64,000 bases of DNA from DASYKS01 sp035995205 (GCA_035995205.1 DASYKS010000023.1:38767-102766), one strand, 5' to 3'. Numbered from the stretch's first letter, positions 7,645-16,830 are shown. Notes: generated by a model not told the origin, from the letters alone. Translations and numbers: made by a program.

Positions 7645-9840
7645 GTGGATCCGGAGTTTGCGGACTTAGTTCCCCTGTTCGCCGAAGAGGCGCGCGATCG
7701 GCTGGCCCGCCTGTCGGCGACGCTCTCGCGCCTGGACGAGGACCGCGCCGCGCTCGCCGAGGCGCGCCGCGAGCTGCACACGCTCAAAGGCGCCGGCCGG
7801 ATGCTCCAGATCGCTCCCCTCTCCGAGCTCTGCCACGCGGCGGAAGAGCTGCTCGCCGAACCCAGCCCGGGGCTCGGGCGGCGCCTGATGCGGGTCGCCG
7901 ACCGGCTCTCGGCAATGGTCGAAGAGGTGGCGGAAGGGCACGAGCCGACGCGCGACGACGACCTCCTTCTCGCGCTGCTCGCGACCCCCGCCGACGCGCC
8001 CGTCCTGTCCGAGAAGGACGCCGCCGGCCCGGCGACGGTCGCCGCGACCGCCTCGATCGCCGAGATCGCCGCGCCGCCCGCGGATTCGGCGGGTCCGGCC
8101 AAAGCCGCCGAGCCGGTACTCGCCGCTCCCTCTGTTCCTCTCGCCGCCGGCCCCGAGCGGCGCGGCGCCGAGTTGCGGCTCGACGCCTCGTCGCTCGATG
8201 CGCTCGCCGAGCGGGCGACCCAGGTGCGTCTGCTCGCGCTCGGCGTGCGGCCGGTGGTCGACCGGCTCTACGAGCTGGCCCAGCTGGCGGAAGGGGGCCT
8301 GCGCGAGCCGCAGCCGACGCAGGTGCTCGCGGGGCTCGCGACCATGCTCCGGCGCCTCGCGATCGAGGTCGAGGGGCGGGAGCGGCGTCTGGTGCGCACG
8401 GCGGACGAGCAGATCGACCGCATCCTCACACTCCAACTCCAGCCGCTGCGCGACAAGCTCCAGTCGCTCGCGCGTTCCGGGCGCGATCTCGGCCGGTCGC
8501 TCGGTCGCGAGATCGACGTCGAGGTCGCGGGCGAGGAGGTGCGGCTCGACCGGAGGATCGTCCGCGAGCTGGAGGAGGCGTTGATCCACCTGGTCCGCAA
8601 CGCCGTCGACCATGGCATCGAAGCGCCGGCCGCGCGGGCGGCGGCGGGCAAGCCGCCGATCGGCCGGTTGCGCATCGCGGCGGCGGCCGAGGCGTCGCGG
8701 GTCCGCCTGAGCATCGAGGACGACGGCGCGGGCGCGGATTTGGAAGCGGTGCGCGAGCGCGCGATCTCAACCGGCCTGGTCGGCGAGACGGAGGGGCGGT
8801 CGCTCTCGCGCGAGGCGGTGTGGCGCTTCCTGTTCACGCCGGGGTTCTCGACCCGCGCCGTCGTCTCCCACATCTCCGGCCGTGGCGTGGGGCTCGACGT
8901 CGTCTCGTCGGCCACCTCGCGGGCGGGCGGCGAGGTGTTCTTCCACTCGGCCCCGGGCGAGGGCACCCGGGTGGAGATCGTGGTGCCGGTCGCGCGCCGG
9001 GGCGAGGCGATCCTGGTGCTCCGGGTCGGCGGCCTGAAGCTCGGGCTGCCCGCCAGCTCGGCGCGCAGGACCACCCGCATCGATCCCGCCGCGGTGATCG
9101 AGCGGGACGGCCGCCTGATCGCCAAGGTCTCCACCAAATCCTCTCAGTCCGGCCCCGCCTCCGACCGGCTGGTCCACTTCGTCCCGCTCGGGCGCCTGTG
9201 CGGGCGCGCCGACGCCGAAGGGCGGCTGCTGGTCGAAGGGATGGCCTCCGGCCAGCCGTTCGCGGTGTCGGTCGACGACATTCTGGGCGAAGAGGAGGTA
9301 CTGGTCCGCCCCCTCGCGCGGGCCGCGGCGGCCGATCTCGCGGTCGAAGGGGTGGCGCTCCTCGCCTCGGGCGAGCCGATCGGCGTGCTCGCTCCCGGAG
9401 CACTCGCCGAGCGCAGCCTCGCGCACCAGCCGGTGGTGCCGCGCCCGGCGCCGACGCTGCGCCGGGTCCGGGTCCTCCTGGTCGACGACTCGCTGGTCAC
9501 CCGCGAGATGGAACGCCGGCTGCTCGAAGACGCGGGCTTCGCCGTCCGGGCGGTCGGCGACGCGTTCGAGGCGCTGTCGCGCCTGGGCGAGGAAAGCTTC
9601 GACTGCGTGGTCACCGACATCGAAATGCCGGGGATGAACGGCTTGGAGCTGACCGCGCGCATCAGGTCGCTGGAAAATTTCGCCCACCTGCCCGTCGTCG
9701 TCGTCTCGACTCGCGACCGCTCGGAGGATCGCCTGCGCGGCCTGCAGGCCGGTGCCGATGCCTACCTCGCCAAACAGAGCCTGGACGCGGGCGAGCTGGT
9801 CGAGCTGGTCCGCCGGCTCGGGGGGCGTTTTACCCCGTGA
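7645..9840 (+). CDS. cheA: Hybrid chemotaxis histidine kinase CheA with C-terminal receiver (WspE-like)
   Basis: 731 residues from GTG 7645. N-terminal HPt domain with phospho-acceptor His45 (LHTLKGAG). After an Ala/Pro-rich linker come the dimerisation and ATPase domains, with N-box LIHLVRNAVDHGIE, G1 IEDDGAG and the lid/G2 SHISGRGVGLDVV. A CheW-like domain (about 440-580) follows, and a receiver domain has acidic pair VDD and phospho-acceptor Asp about 658 (VTDIEMPGMNG). CheA-REC fusions are typical of alternative-function chemosensory systems such as Wsp and Frz. The gene follows the second receptor after 15 nt and overlaps cheB by 4 nt (GTGA). Confidence 0.95.
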   Translation: MDPEFADLVPLFAEEARDRLARLSATLSRLDEDRAALAEARRELHTLKGAGRMLQIAPLSELCHAAEELLAEPSPGLGRRLMRVADRLSAMVEEVAEGHEPTRDDDLLLALLATPADAPVLSEKDAAGPATVAATASIAEIAAPPADSAGPAKAAEPVLAAPSVPLAAGPERRGAELRLDASSLDALAERATQVRLLALGVRPVVDRLYELAQLAEGGLREPQPTQVLAGLATMLRRLAIEVEGRERRLVRTADEQIDRILTLQLQPLRDKLQSLARSGRDLGRSLGREIDVEVAGEEVRLDRRIVRELEEALIHLVRNAVDHGIEAPAARAAAGKPPIGRLRIAAAAEASRVRLSIEDDGAGADLEAVRERAISTGLVGETEGRSLSREAVWRFLFTPGFSTRAVVSHISGRGVGLDVVSSATSRAGGEVFFHSAPGEGTRVEIVVPVARRGEAILVLRVGGLKLGLPASSARRTTRIDPAAVIERDGRLIAKVSTKSSQSGPASDRLVHFVPLGRLCGRADAEGRLLVEGMASGQPFAVSVDDILGEEEVLVRPLARAAAADLAVEGVALLASGEPIGVLAPGALAERSLAHQPVVPRPAPTLRRVRVLLVDDSLVTREMERRLLEDAGFAVRAVGDAFEALSRLGEESFDCVVTDIEMPGMNGLELTARIRSLENFAHLPVVVVSTRDRSEDRLRGLQAGADAYLAKQSLDAGELVELVRRLGGRFTP

Positions 9841-10928
9841 TCCACGTCCTGTTGGTCGACGACTCGCCTTCGGTGCGCGCGGTGCTCCGCCGATTCCTCT
9901 CGCGCACCGAGGATCTGGTCGTGGTGGGCGAGGCGGAGGACGGCGAGCGCGCGGTCGCCGCGGTCGAGGAGCTGCAACCGGACGTCGTGGTGATGGACCT
10001 TCAGATGCCGGTGATGGACGGGTACGTCGCGATCGAGCGGATCATGGCGACACGGCCGACGCCGATCCTGGTGCTCTCGTCGCGCGCCAACCGCAACCAG
10101 ATGCAGACCGCGTTCGAGGCGATCCGCCGCGGCGCGATCGAGGTGTTGCCGAAACCGGAGGACACCGGCAGCTGGCAGTTGCTGGCCGATAGCCTGCCGG
10201 AGGTGGTGCGCGCGGCGGCCGCCGCGCGCCCGGCGCGGGGGGGGCCGAGGAAAACGCCGGCCCCGCCGCGATCGGTAGAGCCCATGCCGACCGGCTCTTT
10301 CCGCATCTTCCGTCGGCCGGACCGGCCCCTGCGCTGGGTCGCGATCGGCGCCTCGACCGGCGGGCCGGCGGCGCTGCGAGAGCTGTTCGAGGAGCTGCCC
10401 GCGGATCTGCCCGTGTCGATCCTGATCGTCCAGCACATCGCGGCCGGTTTCGAGGTCGGGCTCGCCGACTGGTTGAACAAGGAATTTCCGCACGACGTTC
10501 GCTTGGCCCGCGACGGCGAGGTGCCGCCGCTGGGAGCGGTACGGCTGGCGCCGGCCGGCGCCCATTTGCGCTTGGAAGCGACCGGCAAGCTCGGCCTCGA
10601 CGCCGCGACCCCCGCGCGGCGCGGCCACAAGCCGTCGGTCGACGACCTGTTCCATTCGGTCGCCACGGCCGCCCCGCGCGAGTCGGTGGGCGTGCTGCTC
10701 ACGGGCATGGGGTCCGATGGTGTCGAGGGGCTGTTGGCGTTGCGCACCGCCGGTGGCTTGACGGCGGCCCAGGACGAGGCCAGCTCGGTCGTGTTCGGCA
10801 TGCCCCGGGTGGCGCTCGAACGGGGGGCCGCCGATCTTTCGCTGCCGCCGAAGGAGATCGCGCGTTGGCTCGCCCGGATTTGTCGCGGCGATCGAAGTGG
10901 GGAAGGCGCCCCGGGAGCGAGCTCGTGA
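9837..10928 (+). CDS. cheB: CheB receptor methylesterase (WspF-like)
   Basis: 363 residues from GTG 9837, which overlaps the cheA stop. A receiver domain with acidic residues VDDS and phospho-acceptor Asp54 (VVVMDLQMP) is followed by a Pro-rich linker. The methylesterase domain carries the triad Ser173 (GASTGGP), His200 (IVQH) and Asp294 (TGMGSDG). CheB removes methyl groups from receptors, here presumably both receptors of the operon, and so resets signalling. All catalytic residues are present. It overlaps the diguanylate cyclase gene by 4 nt. Confidence 0.96.
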   Translation: MIHVLLVDDSPSVRAVLRRFLSRTEDLVVVGEAEDGERAVAAVEELQPDVVVMDLQMPVMDGYVAIERIMATRPTPILVLSSRANRNQMQTAFEAIRRGAIEVLPKPEDTGSWQLLADSLPEVVRAAAAARPARGGPRKTPAPPRSVEPMPTGSFRIFRRPDRPLRWVAIGASTGGPAALRELFEELPADLPVSILIVQHIAAGFEVGLADWLNKEFPHDVRLARDGEVPPLGAVRLAPAGAHLRLEATGKLGLDAATPARRGHKPSVDDLFHSVATAAPRESVGVLLTGMGSDGVEGLLALRTAGGLTAAQDEASSVVFGMPRVALERGAADLSLPPKEIARWLARICRGDRSGEGAPGASS

Positions 10929-12349
10929 CCGTCCGGGTGCTGCTGGTCGAGCACAGCGAAGTCGGCCGGGCGGTGCATGCGCGCGCCCTGCGCGGCGCCG
11001 GGTTCGAAGTGGAAGAGGCGCGCGATTTCGAGACCGCGATGTCGGCGCTCGAACGGCGGCCGCAGGTGGTGGTGGCGGCGGTCGCGGTGCCGACGATGGA
11101 AGGCTTTCCGCTGCTCCGCCTGCTCAAGGCCGATCCGGCGCAGGCGCGCATCCCGGTTTTAATCCTCTCCGGCGAAGGGGAGGCCGCGTCGCGCTTCTGG
11201 AGCGCCAAGAGCGGGGCGGCGGCACGCCTCGACCTCGAAGCGCCGGCGGCGGAGCTGGCGGCCGAGGTCGCGCGGCTGGCGGTGCTCGGGGCGACCGATG
11301 CGGGCCCCGCCACGGGAGGGCCGCGGGTCGATTCTCATCTGCTCACCCGCGTGGCCGGGGTCGCCGCCCGGCTCGACGCCGCGCTGCTGCAAGCAACGCT
11401 CGCCGCCGAGCTGCTCGAAGCCGGCATGGCGACGGGAGATTTTCACGAAGCCTGCCGCTCCGTGTTGCAAGTACTTGGCGCGGTGGTCGACGCCCGCTTC
11501 CTGGGGGCGGCGGCGGGCGACGCCGAGCTGGTGGCGGCGCACGTGCTGCTGCCCGAGCCGCTCCCCCCCGAATTGCTCGCCGAGCTGGGCAAGCGGCTGT
11601 TCGCGAGCCTCGGCCTACCGGAAGGCGCCGCGCGCGATCTCGGCGTCTCGGGCGAGCGCGGCGGCGAGCCGGTCGACATCGATCTCGCCGTTTGGCTGGA
11701 GCTGCCGCTCGCCCGCGGCCGGGGGAGCCTCGTGCTCCTGCCGCGCGATCCGGGGCAGTTTGCGACCTCAGCCTCGTCGCTGGTCGACGGGCTGGTCCGG
11801 CCGCTCGGCGTGGTGCTCGAAAACGCCCTGCTCGCCGAAAGGCTGCGCGAGTTGTCGGTGCTCGACGGGCTCACCCGGTTGCTCAACCGGCGCGCCATCT
11901 TCGAGCGCCTGAGCGAAGAGATCGAGCGCGCGCGCCGCTACCGCCTGCCGCTCTCGGTGGTGCTCTGCGACTTCGATTACTTCAAACGGATCAACGACCG
12001 TTTCGGCCATCTGGTGGGGGATGCGGTGCTGCGCGAAGGGTCGGCCGTGCTGCGCAAGTCGCTGCGCACGACCGACCTGCTCGGCCGCTACGGCGGCGAG
12101 GAGTTTCTCGCGGTCCTGCCGCAGGTCGATCTCGAAGCCGCGCGCCAGGCCGCGGAACGCTTGCGTCGCGACGTCGCGGCCCATCCCCTGAGCATTGCAA
12201 CCATCCCGCAACAGCAGATTACGGCGTCGTTCGGCGTCGCCGCGCTCTCCGAGCTGGGCGGCCGGACGGCGACCGACGAGCTGGTGGCGATCGCGGATCG
12301 CAGGCTCTACGAAGCGAAAGCCGCCGGCCGCGACCGGGTGCGGCCATGA
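10925..12349 (+). CDS. Diguanylate cyclase with degenerate receiver (WspR-like output)
   Basis: 474 residues from GTG 10925. The N-terminal 115 residues fold-match a receiver but lack the phosphorylation chemistry: the acidic pair is replaced (LLVEHSEVG) and the expected phospho-Asp is Ala52 (VVVAAVAVPTMEG). A middle region of about 180 residues looks GAF-like. The C-terminal GGDEF domain keeps an active signature GGEEF (390-394) and an allosteric I-site RTTD (381-384) five residues before it. It should make c-di-GMP with product inhibition. Within the operon it is the natural output, as WspR is, but control cannot be by phosphorylation of its own receiver. Both ends overlap neighbours by 4 nt. 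Confidence 0.92.
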   Translation: MTVRVLLVEHSEVGRAVHARALRGAGFEVEEARDFETAMSALERRPQVVVAAVAVPTMEGFPLLRLLKADPAQARIPVLILSGEGEAASRFWSAKSGAAARLDLEAPAAELAAEVARLAVLGATDAGPATGGPRVDSHLLTRVAGVAARLDAALLQATLAAELLEAGMATGDFHEACRSVLQVLGAVVDARFLGAAAGDAELVAAHVLLPEPLPPELLAELGKRLFASLGLPEGAARDLGVSGERGGEPVDIDLAVWLELPLARGRGSLVLLPRDPGQFATSASSLVDGLVRPLGVVLENALLAERLRELSVLDGLTRLLNRRAIFERLSEEIERARRYRLPLSVVLCDFDYFKRINDRFGHLVGDAVLREGSAVLRKSLRTTDLLGRYGGEEFLAVLPQVDLEAARQAAERLRRDVAAHPLSIATIPQQQITASFGVAALSELGGRTATDELVAIADRRLYEAKAAGRDRVRP

Positions 12350-13767
12350 CCCCGAAGGGGGGATCCGCCGCGGGTACCGGATCGATCGTGCGCCCCGGCC
12401 CGGTTTCGAACGCCGAGCGGCTCTCCGCTCTGATCCGCGAAGCGACCGGCAACGTGGTCGCAAGCGAGAGGGTGACGTTGCTCGACGAGATCGCCGCCCG
12501 CCGCACGGCAGCGACCCGCCAGCCGAGCATCGAGGCCTACCTGTACGCGCTGTCGACCGGCGCACTCGCCGACGAGTGGCAGATCCTGATCGGGCTGGTG
12601 ACGATCAAGGAGTCCTATTTCTTCCGCGCCCCGCAGCAGCTCGACGCGATCATCCAACGCGCCCTCCCCGCCCGGATCGAAGCGCGCACGGGCGAGCGCC
12701 GCCTGCGCATCTGGTCGGCCGCCTGCGCCCGCGGCGAAGAGCCGGCGACGATCGCCCTACTGCTCGCCGAGCACCCGGCCCTCCTCGGCTGGGACTGGTC
12801 GATCGTCGCGACCGACCTCGACGCAGAAGCCTTGGCTGGGGCCGAACGCGGCCTTTACGGCGACCGCGCCGTCGCCCAAGTGCCGCCCGCGCTGCTCGAA
12901 AAATGGTTCACCAAGCGCGGCAAGCTCTGGGAGCTCTCGCCCGATCTCAGGCGGCGGATCAGCTACCGGCTGCTGAACCTCGCCCACCCGCCCTACGACC
13001 TGCCGGAGCGCGGTTTCGACCTCATCCTGCTGCGCAACGTCCTGATCTACTTCCGCCGCCCGCTCCAGCGCAAAGTCGCGAACCAGGTCGCGCGCCTCCT
13101 CGCCCCCGGCGCGTACATGTTCTTGGGTGCCTCCGAAACTCTCTGGCAGATCCACGCCGATTTAGAGCCCGTCGATCTCGGTCCCTGCTTTGGGTACGTC
13201 CAAGGAACCGCGCGGCCGGAGGTGAAGCGGCCGGAGCCGGAGGGGGCGCCAAAACCCAGAGCCGTGCCCGCCGCCGCTCCGAAGGCTCAGCCTCCGGCTC
13301 GACCTCAGCCCCCGCCGCCACCGCGCCCGGCTCCGTCCCGGCCCGTCGCAAGGGTTTCCGCGGAACCCGCCTCGCCCATCCGGGACCTCGAAGCCGCCGC
13401 CCTCGCCCTGTCCGAAGATCGCCTGGACGAAGCCGCCCGCCACCTCGAAGCCGCCCTGGTGCGCGAGCCCGAGAACGCCGCGGCCCACGCCCTCCAAGGC
13501 TTTCTCGACGACCTCTCCGGTCGCCCCGAAAACGCCGTCGCTGCCTACCGCGCGGCGCTCTACCTCGACCCCGATCTCTACCAGGCGCGGCTGCTGCTCG
13601 CCGACCGGCTGCTGCATTTAGGCCAAGCCCGGCGGGCGGAGCACGAGTTTCGGGAGGTGCTTTCGGCGCTGCTCGCGGGGAAGGGGAAAGAGCTGGCGTT
13701 GCCGGAGGCGCTGGCGTTGCCGGATCGGGAGCGGGCGTTGCGGCGGTGCCGGCAGGCGCTGGGGTAG
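12346..13767 (+). CDS. cheR: CheR receptor methyltransferase with C-terminal TPR (WspC-like)
   Basis: 473 residues from ATG 12346 (4-nt overlap with the cyclase). The CheR domain shows the all-helical N-terminal part, IKESYFFRAPQQ, the SAM-binding region RIWSAACARGEEPATIALLL, and FDLILLRNVLIYFRRPLQRK typical of the family. A Pro-rich linker (about 290-325) leads to TPR helices (about 335-450; DEAARHLEAALVREPENAAA and a second unit). CheR-TPR proteins occur in Wsp-like and Frz-like systems, where the TPR helps select receptors. It methylates receptor glutamates using SAM. Last gene of the operon, followed by a terminator. Confidence 0.95.
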   Translation: MTPKGGSAAGTGSIVRPGPVSNAERLSALIREATGNVVASERVTLLDEIAARRTAATRQPSIEAYLYALSTGALADEWQILIGLVTIKESYFFRAPQQLDAIIQRALPARIEARTGERRLRIWSAACARGEEPATIALLLAEHPALLGWDWSIVATDLDAEALAGAERGLYGDRAVAQVPPALLEKWFTKRGKLWELSPDLRRRISYRLLNLAHPPYDLPERGFDLILLRNVLIYFRRPLQRKVANQVARLLAPGAYMFLGASETLWQIHADLEPVDLGPCFGYVQGTARPEVKRPEPEGAPKPRAVPAAAPKAQPPARPQPPPPPRPAPSRPVARVSAEPASPIRDLEAAALALSEDRLDEAARHLEAALVREPENAAAHALQGFLDDLSGRPENAVAAYRAALYLDPDLYQARLLLADRLLHLGQARRAEHEFREVLSALLAGKGKELALPEALALPDRERALRRCRQALG

Positions 13768-13789
13768 AAGCGCAGGCGTTTTCCTGGCT

Positions 13790-13814
13790 CGCCAAGCTCC
13801 AGCTTGGCGTTTTT
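13790..13814 (+). terminator. Rho-independent terminator of the chemosensory operon
   Basis: CGCCAAGCT and AGCTTGGCG form a 9-bp stem immediately followed by TTTTT. It lies 23 nt after the cheR stop codon. Confidence 0.9.
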
Positions 13815-13864
13815 GCGGTGAATTCAAGGTAGGCCGTCGATCAAACTGTTAGCATTCCGTCATC

Positions 13865-16387
13865 ATGAATTGGAAGATGGCGGAGGCGGAGCGGCGGATC
13901 GAGGAGGCGCTCCGCACGGGTCAAGAGTGGCTGGATCTGGGCGACCTGGCGCTCGATGAATTGCCGGCGCGGATTGGGGAGCTGCGGGGGCTTCGGGGGT
14001 TGGCGCTAGGAGGGAAGGCGCTTACGGAAGAGGGGGAGCTGGAGTGGAGGGGGCGGAGCGAAAATCCTAGACTCGCCGATCTCACCCTATTGGCGAAGTT
14101 CGCGCGCCTGGAGGTTTTAAACCTTTATGGGTGCAGTCAGGTGACGGACCTCTCGCCGTTGTCTTCTGTGCCCGGTCTTCAGAGCTTGGACGTCAGTTCT
14201 ACCGGCGTGACGGACCTCTCGCCGTTGTCTTCCGTGACCGGCCTTCAGAACTTGAACCTCAATTATACCAGCGTGACGGACCTCTCGCCGTTGGCTTCCG
14301 TGATCGGCCTTCAGAGCTTGGACGTCAGTTCTACCGGTGTGACGGACCTCTCGCCGTTGGCTTTACTGATCGGCCTCCAGGGCCTGGACTTCAGCTTCAC
14401 CGGCGTGACGGACCTCTCACCGTTGGTCTCCCTGACCGGCCTCAAAGTCTTGAATTTTTTCGGCGTTGTGGCAGCGCCTGAACCTCTTCTTCGGACAGTG
14501 GCGAATCTTCCAAACCTTCAATGGCTTTTTTGCGACCACGGAGAGAACGTACCGCTAGAAGTAATGAGCAATGATTACGGTAACTGTCTGGAACGCCTTC
14601 GCGCCCATTTCGCTGATGTCGACGAAGTCGCGGAAGTGGAGAACGAAGTAAAGATAATCCTCCTCGGTAACGGAAGTGTTGGGAAGACCCAGCTCTGCCG
14701 GCGGTTTCGGAATCTGGAACCCGACGAGTCGATTGAATCCACGCATGGGGTCCAGCTCCGGCGGGAACCGCTTCGGCTTCGAATTTCTGGCGAAGAAGAG
14801 ACTTTCCAGGTGAACTGGTGGGATTTTGGCGGGCAGGACATTTACCACGGCACTCACGCCCTTTTCCTACGGAGCCGCGCCGTTTTTCTGATCCTCTGGA
14901 CTCCGGCTCTCGAAAACCGGGGCGAACTCGAAGAAAACGGTATTCCTCTCCGCAACCAGCAGCTCACCTACTGGCTGGACTATGTCCGCTCGCTTGCGGG
15001 GTCGGGAAGCCCAGTGATCGTCGTTCAGAGCCAATGCGACACCTTCGGCCAGGAGCGCCCGCTGCCCGTGCAGCCCAAAGGATTCGAGTTCTTCCGCAGC
15101 ACCGCCTACAGCGCATGGACGGATCTGGGACGGGAAACTTTAGAGGGACAAATTCGCGACGCCATCCGCTACCTGCGGGAGAAAACCGGTGCGCTTTCGA
15201 TCGGGGTAGGGAGAGCCGAAGTCCGGCGCAAGCTTTACAGGATGCGGGAAGAACACAAGGAGTGTGCGCCGGAGGAGAGGAAGTATCGGACTCTCACAAT
15301 CGAAGAGTTTCGCTCCCTCTGCGAGCAAGTGGGCGGCATTTCCTCGCCGGAGTCTGCACTCGACTATCTGCATCAAACGGGAGTCGTGTTCTACCGCTCG
15401 GACCTGTTCTCGGAGCGAATCGTCCTCGACCAGACCTGGGCGCTCGACGCCATCTACGCCGTGTTCGACCGTCGGCGGGCCGCGCCGTACCTTCGCGGAT
15501 CCGGACGCTTCACCCGAAAAGACCTAAATACCCTCGTCTGGAGTGAGCACTCTGAGGACGAACAGCGTCTCTTCCTCGGCCTGATGGAAAGTTGCGGAAT
15601 CTGTTTCAAACACGGAAAGGACTACGAAGGCGAAACCGAGTACGTTGCGCCGGACCTCCTGCCGTCGTTCGTGGCGGTTCAGCGGAGGCTCTACGTGTGG
15701 CGAGACGACGAACTGATCTCCACTCTGCGCCTCAGCTATCGCTTCTTCCACCAGGCGATCATTCGCGGCCTGATGAGCCGTGTTGGCCAAATCGCGGGGG
15801 AAGCCGCCGAGTACTGGAAATACGGCTTCTGGCTGTACGACCGGAAGCGGGATTCCCAGGTGCTGGTGCAACAGATCGACACCTACATCGCTGAGAAGCC
15901 CGGGGCGGGCGCGCTCGAATTCCAAGCTCAGGGGCGCGATGCCATCGGTCTGTTACGTGAGGTTTGCCGGCTGGTCTCGCGGAACCGAATCGGCGAGGAG
16001 CCTGAGCAAAGTTGGCGATCGGGGGCGCGACCGTTTTACGGAGCGAGCCGGCCCACGTTGTGGGCGGTCAAGTTCGAACGACGGACGGGAAAATCGTATC
16101 TGCGGCGCCGTTCATCACGTTCTTTGAAGGACGCAGGGAACAGATGGCGAACAGCGAGCGGCAGGAGAGCCGGGAGGGCACCGTCGATCTCGCCCCGGCG
16201 CCCGCTCCCGAGACCGACCGGAGGCCGGAGGTCTTCATCTCCTACGCATGGGGCGACGACAGCCCGGAAGGCCTCCGCCGCGCGGCGGTGGTGGATCGCC
16301 TGCAAGAGGATCTGGAGAAATCGGGTTATTCCGTCCAACGCGACCGCGATGCCCAGCGGCCAGGCGACCTCATCTCTCAGTTCATGA
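13865..16387 (+). CDS. LRR-Roc-COR (Roco) GTPase, frame disrupted before its C-terminal TIR domain
   Basis: Leucine-rich repeats (about residues 80-202, five units of 22 residues with DLSPL) precede a Roc GTPase domain. Its P-loop is GNGSVGKT (268-275), switch II is DFGGQ (320-324), and a G4-like VVQSQCD (387-392) replaces the usual NKxD. A COR-like region follows to about residue 715. After roughly position 16010 this frame turns into Arg/Ser-rich shadow sequence, while the next frame (16012-16812) carries on as a linker and TIR domain. A single-base frameshift has therefore split an approximately 980-residue LRR-Roc-COR-TIR protein. The frame runs to a stop at 16387 but the last 125 residues are unlikely to be native. 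Cause unresolved: mutation, sequencing error, or slippage near CAAAGTT at 16007-16013. Confidence 0.75.
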   Translation: MNWKMAEAERRIEEALRTGQEWLDLGDLALDELPARIGELRGLRGLALGGKALTEEGELEWRGRSENPRLADLTLLAKFARLEVLNLYGCSQVTDLSPLSSVPGLQSLDVSSTGVTDLSPLSSVTGLQNLNLNYTSVTDLSPLASVIGLQSLDVSSTGVTDLSPLALLIGLQGLDFSFTGVTDLSPLVSLTGLKVLNFFGVVAAPEPLLRTVANLPNLQWLFCDHGENVPLEVMSNDYGNCLERLRAHFADVDEVAEVENEVKIILLGNGSVGKTQLCRRFRNLEPDESIESTHGVQLRREPLRLRISGEEETFQVNWWDFGGQDIYHGTHALFLRSRAVFLILWTPALENRGELEENGIPLRNQQLTYWLDYVRSLAGSGSPVIVVQSQCDTFGQERPLPVQPKGFEFFRSTAYSAWTDLGRETLEGQIRDAIRYLREKTGALSIGVGRAEVRRKLYRMREEHKECAPEERKYRTLTIEEFRSLCEQVGGISSPESALDYLHQTGVVFYRSDLFSERIVLDQTWALDAIYAVFDRRRAAPYLRGSGRFTRKDLNTLVWSEHSEDEQRLFLGLMESCGICFKHGKDYEGETEYVAPDLLPSFVAVQRRLYVWRDDELISTLRLSYRFFHQAIIRGLMSRVGQIAGEAAEYWKYGFWLYDRKRDSQVLVQQIDTYIAEKPGAGALEFQAQGRDAIGLLREVCRLVSRNRIGEEPEQSWRSGARPFYGASRPTLWAVKFERRTGKSYLRRRSSRSLKDAGNRWRTASGRRAGRAPSISPRRPLPRPTGGRRSSSPTHGATTARKASAARRWWIACKRIWRNRVIPSNATAMPSGQATSSLSS
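14141..14470 (+). repeat. Five 66-bp tandem repeats encoding leucine-rich repeats
   Basis: Units start at about 14141, 14207, 14273, 14339 and 14405, each beginning GTGACGGACCTCTCGCCGTT or a close variant. They are highly similar at DNA level, pointing to recent duplication or gene conversion of the LRR unit VTDLSPL-x15. Confidence 0.85.
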
Positions 16388-16812
16388 AGCGGCTCAAAGC
16401 GGCGGATCGGGTCGTCACAGTGATTAGCGGGAAATACCTGCGCTCGGTCCCTTGCATGGACGAGATCTACCGCGTGTACCAGCGCTGCCAAGAGGACGCG
16501 AACCTCTTCGCGGAGCGTGTGGTGCCGATCATCTTGCCGGAGGTGCAGATCCGGCGGCCGCAACAGCGTGCGCCGATTGTCCGAGATTGGTCGACGAGAG
16601 CCGACGAGCTCGACCTCCTTCTCAAAGAGCTGGGCACCAAAGCCGGCTGGGCCACCTTCGAAGAAACGCGCCTGGCCCGGGCGCTATCCCAGCATGTGGA
16701 CAACATCCTCGGCTTCGTCGTCGACATCCTGATCCCGAGGAATCTGAAAGTGCCGCTCGAGAGCGATTTCGAGGGAGTGAAGGCGGCGTTGCTTCGGCGG
16801 CTGAAGACGTAA
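16012..16812 (+). CDS. TIR domain, C-terminal part of the split Roco-TIR gene
   Basis: Open frame at -1 relative to the upstream Roco frame. After a linker it encodes a TIR domain (VFISYAWGDDSPEGLRR, RDAQRPGDLISQFMKRL, VVTVISGKYLRSVPCMDEIY) with the Glu of CMDEIY at the position of the NADase catalytic glutamate. If translated on its own, ATG 16144 is the likely start (MANSERQES); if joined by frameshifting, it continues from about 16009. TIR domains in bacterial defence proteins degrade or cyclise NAD+, and Roc/LRR modules act as sensor and switch. Activity of the split form is doubtful. Confidence 0.75.
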   Translation: MAIGGATVLRSEPAHVVGGQVRTTDGKIVSAAPFITFFEGRREQMANSERQESREGTVDLAPAPAPETDRRPEVFISYAWGDDSPEGLRRAAVVDRLQEDLEKSGYSVQRDRDAQRPGDLISQFMKRLKAADRVVTVISGKYLRSVPCMDEIYRVYQRCQEDANLFAERVVPIILPEVQIRRPQQRAPIVRDWSTRADELDLLLKELGTKAGWATFEETRLARALSQHVDNILGFVVDILIPRNLKVPLESDFEGVKAALLRRLKT

Positions 16813-16830
16813 CGATCTCCGGCGCCCAGC

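Noticed and set aside
7251..9836. Open frame running from inside receptor 2 through cheA into cheB
   Set aside because: Only the part from GTG 9837 (CheB) is protein-like; the upstream part is an Arg/Gly-rich shadow of cheA.
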